Source: Mallotus nudiflorus (taxonomy: Eukaryota; Streptophyta; Magnoliopsida; Malpighiales; Euphorbiaceae). Taken from it: 64,000 bases of DNA. Shown here in pieces: positions 44,357-56,309 of the stretch. The notes under the pieces were generated by a model, which saw nothing but the letters and a program-made list of their open reading frames with translations, was not told the origin of the DNA and ran no database searches. Every line of letters starts with the position of its first letter. The stretch's first letter is position 1. Where the stretch lies: contig CANTUR010000112.1 in assembly GCA_947683625.1 (NCBI GenBank), forward strand, positions 124,501-188,500. Direction: 5' to 3'. The position numbers were made by a program, and so were the translations under genes.

Positions 44357-47300
44357 ATGATGGAGGCTAAAACTAAAAAGATAGTCAGCTTAAATGGCAC
44401 AAATTACCACATATGGAGAAATAAGATGAAGGATCTCCTATTTGTGATGAAGTTGCATCTATCGGTTTTTGCTACAACAAAACTCCAAGGCAAGACAGAT
44501 GAGGAATGGGCATTTGAGCATGAGCAAGATAGTTCATTGAAGATAATGTGTACAACCACATTTACAATGAAACTTATGCACGGATGTTATGGAATAAGCT
44601 TGTGGAGCTGTACGCTTTAAAGAGTAGCAATAACAAATTATTTCATCTGACAAAATTAATGCAGATAAAATATTGAGAAGGCTCTTCTGTCACTAATCAC
44701 TTAAATGAAATGCAAGGGATTGTGGATCAGTTGTTAAGAATGGGCATAAATTTTGATAATGAAATTCTTGCTCTTATAGTATTGGCTTCTCTGCCAAAGT
44801 CATGGGAGACTTTAAAGATTTCACTTACAAACTCTACATCAAACAGTGTAGCGAATACGAAATTTGTCAAAAGTCATATTCTAAATGAAGAGATAAGACA
44901 CAGATCAAAGGGTGCCTCTTTAACACATTTGGATATCCTTATTATAAATTCCAAGGGGAGAAGTGAGACTCAAAGCTCAAAGCAAAGGGATAAGAGCAGA
45001 GGAAATTCAAACAAGTATGCAAATATTAAATGCCCTTACTACAAAAAGAAAGGCCATATCAAGAAGTTCTGTTGAAAGTTCAAGGACAAGAATAAAAGTA
45101 AAGATGTGAGAAAAGATGATATCAGTGATGATGATGAAGCAAATCTCCTCGAAGAATTCAATGTTCTTTTTTATGATGATACTGTTAATCATACTACCCA
45201 TGAGACCAGCTGGGTGATTGATAGTGGTGCTTCCATTCATGCTAGATCTCGAAGAGAATTCTTCTCATCCTATATTCCAAGAGATTATGGATTTATGAAG
45301 ATAGGAAATGGCAATCGAACAAGATTTTCTAGTAAAAGAGATGTGTGTTTAGAAATGACAAATGGCAAAAGAATAATCTTGAAGAATGTCAAACATGTTC
45401 CAAACATTTGCTTGAATTTGATCTCAACAGGTAAGCTTGATGATGAAGGTTTTTACAACACCTTCCATAACAGCCAATAAAAACTCACTAAAGGCTCACT
45501 AGTGGTGGCTAGAGGTAAAAAGGACTAAACATTGTACTTTATGCATGCAAATATCTCCAAAGACATGATGAATTCTATAGAGAAAGATAGTACAGTCGAG
45601 TGATAACATAGAAGACTTGGCCACATAAATGAGAAAGGGTTGACAGTGTTGGCAAAGAAAAATGTGTTATATGGAGTAGATCTTGTGCATCTAGAGAAAT
45701 ATGTCGATTGTCTTATAGGAAAGCAAAATAGGGTTACTTTCAAGAGTTCTCTTCCTTCCAGAATGAAAAATGTTCTGGATTTAATTCATTCAAACTTATG
45801 TGGGCTAATGCCAAAATCACTTGGTAGTTGTCAGTACTTTGTGACTTTCATTAATGACCATTCTCGGAAGACGTAGGCATATACGTTGAAGTTAAAAGAT
45901 CAGGTGCTAAATGTCTTTAATGAATTTTACACCCTGGTAGAGAGACAAACTAACAAAAAGCTTAAGTGCATTTGGTCAGACAATGGTGGAGAGTATTCTG
46001 GACCATTTGATGCTTATTGTAAAGAGCATGGTATACAACATCAAATGGCACCTCCAAAGATGTCGTAGTTAAATGGTTTAGCTGAGACGATGAATAAGAC
46101 TTTGATGGAGAGAGTTAGATCTTTGCTCTCACATTCAAAGCTACCTAAGACATTTTAGGGTGAAGCTCTACTTATAGTAATGCATGTGCTCAACCTTTCA
46201 CCATGTGTTCCTCTACAATCTGACACTCCAGAAAGGTTATGGTTAAGAAAAGATGTTTCTTATAGTCATCTGTGAGTTTCTGGGTATAAATCCTCTATGC
46301 ATATTCCTAAGGATGAGAGGTCCAATCTTGATGTCAAGACACAATAGTGTGTGTTTATTGGTTATGGTAAGATCAACTTGGCTATAGATTTTATGATCTA
46401 ATCCAAAAGAAGCTTTTCAAAAGCCGTGATGTTGTGTTTATTAAAGATAAGATGATCAAAGATATTGCCAAAGTTGAGAAGAACATCCCCAGCTCTGAAG
46501 ATGATTCAAATATGAAGTTAGTTCCTCCAATAATGGTGCCAAAGGATGTTGATGAAAATAAAGTTACTCTGCCAGATGGAGGTGATAAAGATGATCCCAT
46601 TGAAATTCTATCTAAAAATGATGATGATGGTGTTTATGATCAACCACCAGCATATGAGGCTTCTCCATTGCCACCGAGGAGATCTTATAGAATTAGACAA
46701 CCTTTTACCAGATATCCTAGAGACCAGTTTGGGTTACTAACTAATAGCGGAGAGTCAAAAAGCTTTAAAGAAGCTATGAATGATAAACACAAGAAGGGAT
46801 GGTTTGAAGCCATGCAGGATGAGATGAAGTCTTTGCATGGAAATAAGACATTTAAGTTGGTGAAGTTGCCTGAAGGCAATAGAGCTTTAAAGAATAAGTG
46901 GGTGTTCAGGATCAAGCATGAAGAACATAGTCTCTAGCCACGATTCAAAGTTAGATTGGTTGTAAAAGGATTCAACCAAAGAAAGGGTATCAACTTTGAT
47001 GAGATCTTTTCTCTAGTCGTGAAGATGACATCCATCCGTATTGTGTTGGGTTTAGCAGCAAGGTTTGATATGGAGATTAAGCAAATGGATGTTAAAACTA
47101 CCTTCCTTTATGGTGATTTGGAAGAAGAAATATTTATAGAGTAGCCAAATGGTTTCAAAGAAAATGGAAAATAGGACTATGTTTGCAAATTAAAGAAAAG
47201 CTTGTATGGCTTGAAACAGGCACCAAGACAATGGTATAAGAAGTTTGAGTCTATTATAGGGGATCAAGGCTATAAGAAGACCACTTCAAACCATTATGAA

Positions 47301-48283
47301 TTTGTTCAAAAATTCTTTGATGATGACTTTATTATATTATTGCTCTATATGGATGACATGTTGATTGTTGGAAAAAATGTTTCCAAAATCAACAACTTGA
47401 AGAAGTAGTTAAGTAAGTCTTTTGCTATAAAATAATTAGGACCAACAAAGAAAATTCTTGACATGAAGATTATAAGAGACAAAGGCATCAAGAAACTATG
47501 GTTATCATAAGATAAGTACATTAAGAAGGTACTTCAAAGGTTCAACATGTATAATGCTAAGACAGTTAGTTGTACTCTTGCTATCACTTTATATTGACTT
47601 CTTAGCAAAGCCCTTCCATTGATAAGGAGAAGGAAGAGATGGATAGAGTTCCATATGCTTTAGTAGTTTGTAGTTTAATGTATGCAATGGTATGTACACA
47701 ACTAGATATTGCACACTCAGTTGGAATTGTAAGTTGGTTCCTTTTAAATCTTAGAAAGGAGCATTGGGCTATAGTGAAATGGATTTTCAAGTAACTTTGT
47801 AGAACATCCAAAATATGTTTGTGTTTTGGAGATGTCAAACCTATGTTAGCTAGATACATAGATACAGATATGGTAGGAGATGTTGATTTAAGGAAATCAA
47901 CCTCTAGTTACCTTATTACTTTTGTAGGGGGAGCTGTGTCATGGCAATCAAAATTATAAAAATGTGTTACTTTGTCTACGAGTGAAGTAGAGTTTATTGC
48001 AACAACTAAAGCTGGTAAAGAGTTGGTATGGATGAAGAAGTTTTTAAATGAACTTGGTTTTCAATAAGACAAATACGAGCTTTTTTATGATTGTCAGAGT
48101 GTTATCCACCTCCATAATAATTCCTCCTTTCATTAAAGATCAAAACACATTGATGTGAGATATCACTAGATACGGGATGTATTGGAGATGAAGCTATTGT
48201 AGCTTGAGAATATTCATACTGATGAAAATGGATCAAACATATTAACAAAGATTCTACTAAGGCAGAAGTTCGAATTCTATTGA
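44357..48283 (+). pseudogene. Copia-4 gag-pol
   Basis: Start at MMEAKTKKIVSLNGTNYHIW. Domains in order: gag with UBN2 core; zinc knuckle CPYYKKKGHIKKFC (second Cys is Tyr) near 45037; protease SWVIDSGASIHARSRREFFS near 45210, active-site DSGAS intact; pre-integrase; integrase with 'CIWSDNGGEYSGPFD' and 'LNGLAETMNKTLMERVRSLL' (catalytic Glu kept); RT from 'WFEAMQDEMKSLHGNKTFKL' through 'KQMDVKTTFLYGDLEEEIFI' to 'LLLYMDDMLIVGK'; RNase H with 'STSEVEFIA'-like and 'SKHIDVRYH' blocks to the stop at 48281-48283. About 20 stops and a few frameshifts. Tork/Tnt1-type lineage. Confidence 0.9.
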
Positions 48284-48332
48284 TTGGCCGCCGGAATGGT
48301 GATGACCTCCATGTAGTCAGGAGGGGGAGAAT

Positions 48333-49007
48333 TGTTGTGGGTCCCTCTTAGTGGAGCCCAAAAGCTTTAAAAAAATTATGAAAAGTCACATTTTACTGCA
48401 CCAAATTTGATGCAACAAATGTGAAAAGTTTGCTTTTTTTTTTGTTCTTTTGTGTATGCCTAATGCCTATATAAAGGCCTTTAGATGGAGTGAAATATGT
48501 ATGTAAGGAGAGGCAAGCAATGAGTGAAAAGCTAAAGAAAAGTGCGTGCTCATGAGAGTAACCAAAGCAATTTTACTTTGATGAGTGTGAGAGAGTTTTA
48601 AGGATTTGGAAAATTTTTTTCTTAAAGGGTGAGTGACAAAATAGTGAAATAATTATATTTTGGGTGTTTGACAAACACTTTGAGTGCCACTATTTTAGTG
48701 AGAATTTTTATTGTATACCTCTAGTATTGATCTAGAGAAAACTTTCTCTTGTATCTATTATTTTTATAGTGGAAGAAAATTTTAGATTTTGTCTCATTGA
48801 TATAGCCAAAAAATGAAGGACAAATCACGTTAAAATATTTATGTCATTATTATTATTTATACGGCAGATTTTACCGTCTATTTTACTCATCCATTGGCAA
48901 GTTTAACTGTCTTTATTTATTTATTTATTTGATGATTTCTGTAATAATTTTTATTTTATCTTTATAAAAATTATTTTATTGCACCAACTCTATTAATTTT
49001 TCTAACA
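48333..49007 (+). repeat. Copia-4 3' LTR
   Basis: Partner of 43600-44304, preceded by the polypurine tract and followed by CTACT. Scattered differences between the LTRs show appreciable age. Confidence 0.92.
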
Positions 49008-50985
49008 CTACTGCATACTCCGTATCTGAAGTGTTATGTGCCCCATCCATTGAGAAGAATTTTATATTAGTTGCTAAACTTTGCAAAACTAATAAAGTTT
49101 GTATTGAATTCTTTGATGATCATTTTTTGGTGACGGATCAAGTCACAAGGGCGATATTAACTCGAGGCTGAAATAGTGACGATTTGTATGTGAAGCCTCC
49201 CTGTTTACAAATTCAAAATGTACAACCATCTGCATCTATGATTATTTGAACCACACCATATGTTTAGCATCAACAGCTAGGCCACCCTTCAATTCGTATT
49301 CTTTAACAAATTCTCAAATCTCATTATCTACCTTACACATCTAATATTACTTCAATGTCTTCTTGCAACTCATGTCTCTGCAATAAAAATTAAAAACTCC
49401 CATTTGGTACCTCTAGTTTACAAAGTAAAAGACCATTAGATATTCTATACATTGATGTTTGGGGATGCTCTCCCGTCAAATCTATGGATGATTTCTGTTA
49501 TTATGTGATTTTAGTGGATCATTATACTAGATATGTTTAGCTTTATCCTTTTAAAAATAAACCTGATCTTTTTGTTACATTCCAAAATTTTAAGCAACTT
49601 GTTGAGAATTATTTTCAAACAAAAATTATCACTGTATTCAGATGTAAGAGGTGAATATGTGCGACTAAATTTTCTTTTTTTGCATCTCTTAGTATCTCGC
49701 ATCTCCAAACATCGCCCCACACCCCACAACACTATGGTTCATCGGCACGTCATCATAGGCAAATTGTTGAAATGAATTTAACTTTGCTGCATCAATCCTC
49801 CATGCCACTTTCCTTTTGGACTCATGCCTTTCAAGCTGCAGTTTACTTAACCAATAGACTACCCACTCCAGTGTTACACAATCAGTCCCCTTTCCAAAAA
49901 TTATTCCATAAGGAGCCAAACTATTTAAAATTAAAGGTCTTTGGCTATTTATGTTACCCTTGGATGCTGCTCACAAACTCTAACCAAAGTCTCGATGTGT
50001 CTTTATAGGTTACTCTCTACACCAAAGTGCATTCAAGTGTTATGATCCTACCTTTATGAAAATTTTCATTTCTCGACAAGTTCATTTTATTGAAAATATT
50101 TTCCTTTTGACTAGCTTAAATTTGACAACTACATAAGTCTCCTCTCACACTGTATCCACATGGTTTTCCAATTCATCTTCTCTAAGCAGCCTTAACCATT
50201 TTGTTCTTCCTATGTCTTCTTCCTAAGAATTAGCAGGTGAGCAACAGTGTGTAACTGATCCAAAGGCATCACATACAACAATACTACCTCTGGTCTCCTC
50301 TGCAGCTCCTCCCTCATCCTCCTCACCAATTGATACATCAGTACTAACATCTACATCAACAGACACTATTACTAGTGCCCCATCAAAGTCACCTGAACCA
50401 GACCTCCATTGAACTCCCCTTCCTACCATATAATCTCCTACACCTGTAAATGATGAACCACCTCAACCCTAACGCACTTATCCCATGGTTACTCGCTCCC
50501 AAAATGATATTTTCAAACCAAAAAAAGCCTTCACTATAACCAAACACCCCATCTCCTTACCTTTGGAACCCACGTGTGTATCTCAAGCTCTCAAAGACCA
50601 TCATTAGCGGTCAGCCATTAATGCTGAGTTCAATAACTTATTGAGCAATTCTACTTGGGATCTAGTTCCATCTCAACTTTAATAATATGTAATCGGTTGC
50701 AAATGGGTGTTTCGTGTTAAACGACACCCCGATGGTAGTGTAGAGCGCTATAAAACATAACTTGTGGCTATAAAGGATTTCATCAACGTGCTGGTCCTGA
50801 TTTTAAAGACACATTTCAGTCCTGATATCAAACCTGTCGCCATTCGAGCAGTACTTTGCGTTGATCTTGTTCGTGGCTGGTCTCTTCATCAACTAGATGT
50901 AAGTAATGTTTTTTGAATGGCTCTTCAACTGAAGAGGTCTACATGAAGCAGCCACTAGGCTTTGCTAACTCATCAACTGCTCCAG
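49008..50985 (+). pseudogene. Copia-3 integrase and RT start (continued)
   Basis: After CTACT the Copia-3 frame resumes: 'YSVSEVLCAPSIEKNFILVA', 'QQLGHPS' pre-integrase block, then integrase remnants with 'SFILLKINLIFLLHSKILSN' in a shifted frame, 'LTLLHQSSMPLSFWTHAFQA' and 'AVYLTNRLPTPVLHNQSPFQ', a Ser/Thr/Pro-rich linker, RT start 'YPMVTRSQNDIFKPKKAFTI', 'INAEFNNLLSNSTWDLVPSQ', 'CKWVFRVKRHPDGSVERYK', and 'VYMKQPLGFANSS', where it stops. The rest of RT, RNase H and the 3' LTR are absent. Confidence 0.8.
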
Positions 50986-50989
50986 AATC

Positions 50990-51280
50990 ATTCCAGAAGA
51001 GTTCATGGGAATAGTCAAATTACCAACGCTATTCATGAGCTATTGAGTAAGGAGTGGATTGTGAGTTTGATGCATGTTGTTCGTGAAGTTAACCATGCTA
51101 TTGATTTTCATGCTGAACATGCCATGAAAGTTATGCTTGGGTGTCACAGGTTGTTGGATCCTCCCACTGATTTAATTGTTTGGCTTAATCATGACAAAGT
51201 AGGAGTGTGTTATAGCAGACTGCTCTGTCTTTGTGTAGTTTCTTTGGTTTGGCTTTTGCCGCGATCCTAATAAAAAAAAT
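50990..51280 (+). pseudogene. LINE tail: RNase H C-terminus
   Basis: 'ITNAIHELLSKEWIVSLMHV' and 'VREVNHAIDFHAEHAMKVML' followed by 'LDPPTDLIVWLNHDKVGVCY' match the end of the RNase H domain carried by some plant L1 elements (EW-V-HV-REAN-AD-LA, PP-L---L--D--GV). It ends near 51270 with 'LLPRS' and an AATAAAAAAAA run. The same orientation and the domain order suggest it is the third piece of the LINE at 8640/40097, left after Copia-3 inserted and a deletion removed the start of the domain. Confidence 0.72.
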
Positions 51281-51621
51281 GCTACTTCAAATTAAATTAT
51301 AATTATATCTTAATTAATTAACTAAGTTTTGTATTAAATAAAATATATGTTAACCAATTAAAATTATAATTAGAATATTACTTTAAATATAAGTTAATCC
51401 AATTAAAATGGGAATGCTACTTTAAATTAAATTAAAATTAAATTTTTTATTAATTGATTAAATTTTTTGTTAAATAAAATATATTGATCTAATCAAAATT
51501 AAAATCAGAATATTACTTCAAATATAAGTTAAGCTAATAAAAATTAAAATATTACTTTAATGAAATTAGAGTTACATTTTTAATTGGTTTTTATTATTAA
51601 ATTACTTAATTATTCAATTTT

Positions 51622-52907
51622 TATATAGGGATAACAATATTGAAATCCTAAAAAGTTATATAGTTTTTACATGAATGCTTGATTCTTAACAATCAAGTTA
51701 TATAAGTTTTTAAAAGTTTTTTCATTAGTTATATATGTTAGTCAAATCAATTTATTGTTAGTCAACCGTTAAAATTAAATTTTATTTTTTTATATTTTAG
51801 TTCTAAAACTTAAAATTTTTTTATATTTTAAATAAATAATTTTATTTTTATTTACAATTTATTATATTTTTAAATTTTCATAATAATTCAGTTAAAATAA
51901 TATCAAAAAATTAAAAATTAAAAATATTTTTTTCTTAAATTATTAGTTTCAATAACAATGGCAAATAAAATTAATCAAGTATTATTTTAACAATTTAAAA
52001 TAAATAATTTTAATTAATATATCATATACGAATAAAAAAAATTTATATTTACATAAATTCAATTTATTTTGTGAACATTATAATTTACGTTAGGTTTTAA
52101 ATATCTATTGAATTCAATTTTCTATGTTATATTCAATTGAGTTTAAATATTATTTAAAATATAAAATAAATTATAACATTGTCAAAATTGATTGTGATCT
52201 ATCCATATAAAAAATATTTTTATTTTTTATTTTTCGATATTATTTTAGTGGGTTATATAGTTATTAAATACAATTAATGTTGTTATCACTAAAATAATAT
52301 CAAATATTTAAAATATTTTTTTCTTAAATTACTATTTTAATAAGCAACATTAACTAAAATTTCTAAATATATAATTTTAATTAATATAGCATAAATGAAT
52401 AAATTTTTTTATATGGATAAATCTCAGTCAATTTTAACAATGTCATATATTTCAAATAATGTTTAAACTCAATTGAATTTAATAGATATTTAAAATCTAA
52501 CACAAATTATAATGTTGACAAAACTAATTGAATTTAAATGATTTATTTTAAATTATTAAAATAATACTTGATTAATTTTATTTGTCATTGTTATTGAAAC
52601 TTATAATTTAAGAAAGAAATATTTTTAATTTTTAGGTATTATATTTACTGAGTAAATACAGTTATTATGAAAATTTAATAATATAATAAATTATAAAAAA
52701 TAAAAAAATTCAAATTTTAGTACTAAAATATGAAAAAAAAAAGTTTAATCTTAATAGTTGACAAATGAAAAATTGATTTGACTAATGGATAAAACTAACA
52801 AAAATTATTTTTTAAAACTTTTGATTGTTAAGAATTAAGTAGTCAAGATTTAATTGTAAAAACTATATAACTTTTATAATTGCAAATTTTATTATCCCTT
52901 TTATATA
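51622..52907. repeat. Foldback / long inverted repeat, arms ~620 bp
   Basis: The left arm begins 'tatatagggataacaata' and the right arm ends 'ttattatcccttttatata'. Read in reverse complement, the right arm follows the left for most of its length, through 'aaagttatatagtttttac', 'cttaacaatcaa', 'ttagtcaaatcaattt' and 'tttcaataacaatg'. The arms meet near 52250-52285 at 'ttattttagtg' and 'cactaaaataa' around a loop of about 30 bp. A further direct similarity between about 52007 and 52371 shows additional internal rearrangement. It looks like a non-autonomous foldback transposon. Confidence 0.72.
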
Positions 52908-52948
52908 ACAATAAGTAAATACATTTTAGTAAATTTTTCTATCTCCCT

Positions 52949-52950
<2 letters not shown>

Positions 52951-53004
<54 letters not shown>
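52951..53004. repeat. (AT)n microsatellite
   Basis: 54 bp of pure AT dinucleotides, 43 bp right of the foldback. Length in the real genome may vary. Confidence 0.97.
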
Positions 53005-53006
<2 letters not shown>

Positions 53007-53719
53007 AAATTTTTCTACCTAAATTTTTTTAGACTTGATGTAGATCATGAATAATAAATAGAATAGAATAGGAAATTCGACTTGATAATAAATGAATTAA
53101 GATCAAACAAACTAAAAAAGTCAGTTGACTTATACCCCTACTTGAAAAAAATGGTGGTAATAAAAAAAACAAATAAATTTATTGAAGATAAAATCAAAGA
53201 TAAAAACAAGAAAAAATAAATCTGTGATGAGTAGTTACATTTATATCTTTAGCCTTTTTCTTTTCATATATTTATATTATAAAAAAAATTTTAACAAAAA
53301 TTCTGAACTATACATGTTTAAATTTTCATACGATGGGTTCATCCAATACTTTTAGGTTTTAGATTTAAAAAAAATTATTTAAAAAATTATATTTTCAAAA
53401 AAATAATAAAAATAATAGATTAATTATTAATTATTATCGGAGGTAATATTAAAATTGCCCCAAAAAAATTTTATCCTGGATTCATGACGTCACGAGTCAT
53501 GAGTCCTTTTTTTTTTTCGAACGAGAGTCATGAGTACATTGGTGTCCTTAAAAAGGAAAAAGGAAGCAAGTTTAAGTTCTACAAAGGCTTTAAAAAACAA
53601 ATTATTGTCCCACATTTGCACCAAAATTTAATTGGGAAACAACTTTTTCTATTGTACACAAAATGCTAAAAAGCCCTCCCACTATTGATAAACCATCTCT
53701 AGTTGCAAGAAGTTATAGA

Positions 53720-53960
53720 TAGGGCTTTAAATGAATAGACGGCTTGCGAACTATTTGGAATTCTTACTTGTTAAAAGTTCATTCGAATTTATTCGTTAAG
53801 TTAAATGAGCCGAGCTCAGATAAAATTTTGAAACTCGTAAAATAAATAAGTCGAGTTCAAATATCGTAATATTCGGCTCATTTAAGTTCGCAAACAGTCT
53901 CGTTAAAAAGTTCACGAACAGACTCATTAATTGGCTCGTAATTAAGGCTAGCGAACAGGA
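53720..53960 (+). repeat. hAT left terminal and subterminal region
   Basis: Terminal repeat followed by 'gccgagctcag', 'gtcgagttcaa', 'ttcggctcattt', 'gttcacgaac' words on both strands. Such clusters are transposase-binding regions in hAT elements. Confidence 0.75.
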
Positions 53961-55268
53961 TCGTGTGTGTATGTGTGTGTATATATATATATATATATAT
54001 GTAAGTTTATTTATTAAATTGTTAATTTAAATATTAACATTATGTGGTAGCACTAAATAGGTATAATTTAATTTAAATATTAATATTAAATTAAGATAAT
54101 ATAATTTATTACGTAAATATTTTATAATGTTAATTTAATATTAAGTAAAGATAATACTAATTAAATTAGTATTAACTAATATAAAAATATCATATATGAC
54201 AAGATTTTACATTTATGATAAAATCACATTATTTTTTTTAGTGTATATTACGATTAATATCAAGAATAAAAATTATATAATACTAATTAAATATATAGTA
54301 AAAAAATAATTAAGTGAAATAAAAATTATGTAGTTATAATTTAGTATTAGTATTAGCATTAATATTGGGGAAATATCAAATAATTAAATTTAAATTAACA
54401 ATTAAGTAAATATATATCATATTTGACTAATTAAATAAATATAATATTAATTATAATTGATATTAAATATAACTACATAACCTCAAGATTACGTAGTTTC
54501 ATATCAAAACTGCGTAGTTTTGATTGTCAAAATATAAAAACACAAATAACCTTCAAATTATCAAAATTATATAATCACAATATAAAACTACATATATTTA
54601 AAGTCATAAAATAATTAAATATCTAACTACACAATCAAATAGTTTCCAATTATCTAATCACAATATAAGTTATATAATTATGTTTGTAAATATTTGTCTT
54701 TTAAATTAATATTGATATTAATATTAAATAATTAAATTTAAATTAACAATTAAGTAAATATATATATCATATTTGACCAATTAAATAAATATAATATTAA
54801 TTATAATTGATATTAAATAATATATGATCTACCGTAATACAACTATATTACCTTAAGACTATGTAGTTTCATATCAAAACTATGCAATTTTAATTGTCAA
54901 AACCTAAAAACACAAATGACCTCCAAATTATCAAATTGTATATTATATTTATATAATCACAATATAAAACTACATATATTTAAAGTCATAAAATAATTAA
55001 ATATCTAACTAAACAATCACATGGTTTCTTATTAATATTTGTAAATATTTGTATTTTAAATTAACATCAATATTAATATTAAATAATTAAATATAAATTA
55101 AATAAATATCATATTTGATTAATTACATAAATATAATATTAATAAAAATTAATATTAAATATAATTTTACAAAACTATGTAGTTTTGACATCAAAACCAT
55201 ATCGTTTTGATGTCAAAAAACTCTAAATGACACAAATAACCTAATATATAAAGTATAAACCTTAACCT
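53961..55268. other. AT-rich interior of the hAT element
   Basis: No coding frame. Starts with a (GT)n(AT)n run (53964-54000). Two related stretches of about 300 bp (54360-54660 and 54710-55020) repeat the same order of words ('aaatttaaattaacaatta', 'gtagtttcatatcaaaact', 'aaactacatatatttaaagt'), an internal duplication. A TATA-like 'tatataaagtataaacc' sits at about 55245. Confidence 0.6.
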
Positions 55269-55322
55269 AATTTCATCATTTTACACCTCTTTCTCATACT
55301 CTCTCTGCTGCCGCCATTGTTC

Positions 55323-55655
55323 CCCAAGGACCCCAACCTTCCTACACCACTAACATCTTTGCTGCTCACTGCCAGCCTTTGCCGCTTGCTCCTAACCTCT
55401 GCATATAGCTCCCCAAGGACCCCAACCTTCCTACACCACCAGTATCTTTGTCGCTCATTGCCAACCTCCACTGCTCATAGCCCAAGGACCCCAACCTTCC
55501 TACACCACCAGTATCTTTATCGCTCATTGCCAACCTCCACTGCTCATTGCCCAAGGACCCCAACCTTCCTACACCACCATCATCTTCGTCGCTCGCTGTC
55601 AGCCTCCGCCACTCACTCCCAGCCTCTACGGCTCACTCCTTCGCCACCTGAAAAG
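55323..55655 (+). repeat. Four copies of a 69-bp coding-like repeat
   Basis: Copies start at 55323, 55412, 55481 and 55550 with 'cccaaggaccccaaccttcc'. The last three have exactly 69 bp (23 codons) spacing; the first is 20 bp longer. One open frame through them reads repeated 'PRTPTFLHHQYL..SLPTSTAHS'. A splice-donor-like 'aaaag|gtaaat' follows at 55655. It may be the first exon or 5' UTR of the transposase gene. No protein family recognised. Confidence 0.75.
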
Positions 55656-55906
55656 GTAAATAGCCTTTTATTTTTAAAGAAGATGTTAATAAATTGTATT
55701 AATGCTAATAAATTAGAGAACTAACAATTTGAAAATATGAGTATGCAATTTCATCCTACAAATATGAGTTTGCAATTTCATCCTCTACAGTAATGTCTCT
55801 TGTCAAAATTTTTTGTTAAACCTTAAATAAGATGCCCTTTGTTAGATGAGAGATCCAAGTAAAATAAGGAAATATGAAGCACAAGCAAGGTCACAATCTC
55901 TATCCA

Positions 55907-55907
55907 T

Positions 55908-55959
<52 letters not shown>
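55907..55959. repeat. (CA)n(TA)n microsatellite
   Basis: About nine CA units followed by about 17 TA units, within the hAT element. Confidence 0.95.
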
Positions 55960-55965
<6 letters not shown>

Positions 55966-56309
55966 TATTTTATCCAAATGCTTATAATATTAATTGGAGA
56001 ATGATCTTTGTTATTAATGTGCTGCTGGCTAGTGTTCTCCATGGACTTTTTTTTATATATATATAGTTTTTGAATGTTGAATTCTGACTATTGTTAGTGT
56101 GGTATTTTCTTTGATCTCTGTATATTGTGATTTGTCTTTGGTTATTTGTGTTAATCAAATTCTAGCCAATGAACTGATTTCGATCTACTATTAAAAAAGC
56201 TAAGTTTTCCTTGTCCTGTGATGTTGAACAAATTAAAATAGCTTTATTTGATTTTTTATTAGCCTTAAACAGATAAAATTGAAGTTGCCTTTCAAAAGAG
56301 CTTGTTCTT

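Larger units (their letters stand above)
43600..49007 (+). mobile_element. Copia-4: Tnt1-like Ty1/copia, both LTRs present
   Basis: LTRs 43600-44304 and 48333-49007 (about 705 and 675 bp), both beginning TGTTGTGGG and ending AACA. Primer site at 44307 (tggtatcaaagc), polypurine tract 'aggagggggagaat' at 48319-48332, and a perfect 5-bp target duplication CTACT (43595-43599 and 49008-49012). It contains gag, protease, integrase, RT and RNase H in the Copia order. The youngest-looking element of this cluster, but its pol has many stops. Confidence 0.93.
42272..50985 (+). mobile_element. Copia-3: Ty1/copia with short LTR, 3'-truncated, nested
   Basis: A 134-bp 5' LTR (TGTTGTAATTATGC...tgtcctta), a tRNA-Met-type primer site at 42407 (tggtatcagaacc), gag, protease, integrase and the first part of RT. 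Copia-4 splits it at 43599/49008, with the CTACT duplication. The 3' part of pol and the 3' LTR are missing, and LINE sequence follows at about 50990. It lies in the LINE in the same orientation. Confidence 0.85.
51281..53719. other. AT-rich intergenic DNA with a large foldback
   Basis: No coding potential. From about 51290 to 51610 there are degenerate direct repeats of 'aaattaaaattat...ttacttt' type. The foldback (51622-52907) and a (TA)n run take up the centre. 53010-53719 has no recognisable feature. Confidence 0.6.

Noticed and set aside
55317..55724. A free-standing gene for a 135-residue protein
   Set aside because: The frame depends on the 69-bp tandem repeat within a dead transposon; no family match. 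Kept only as a repeat with a possible exon role.
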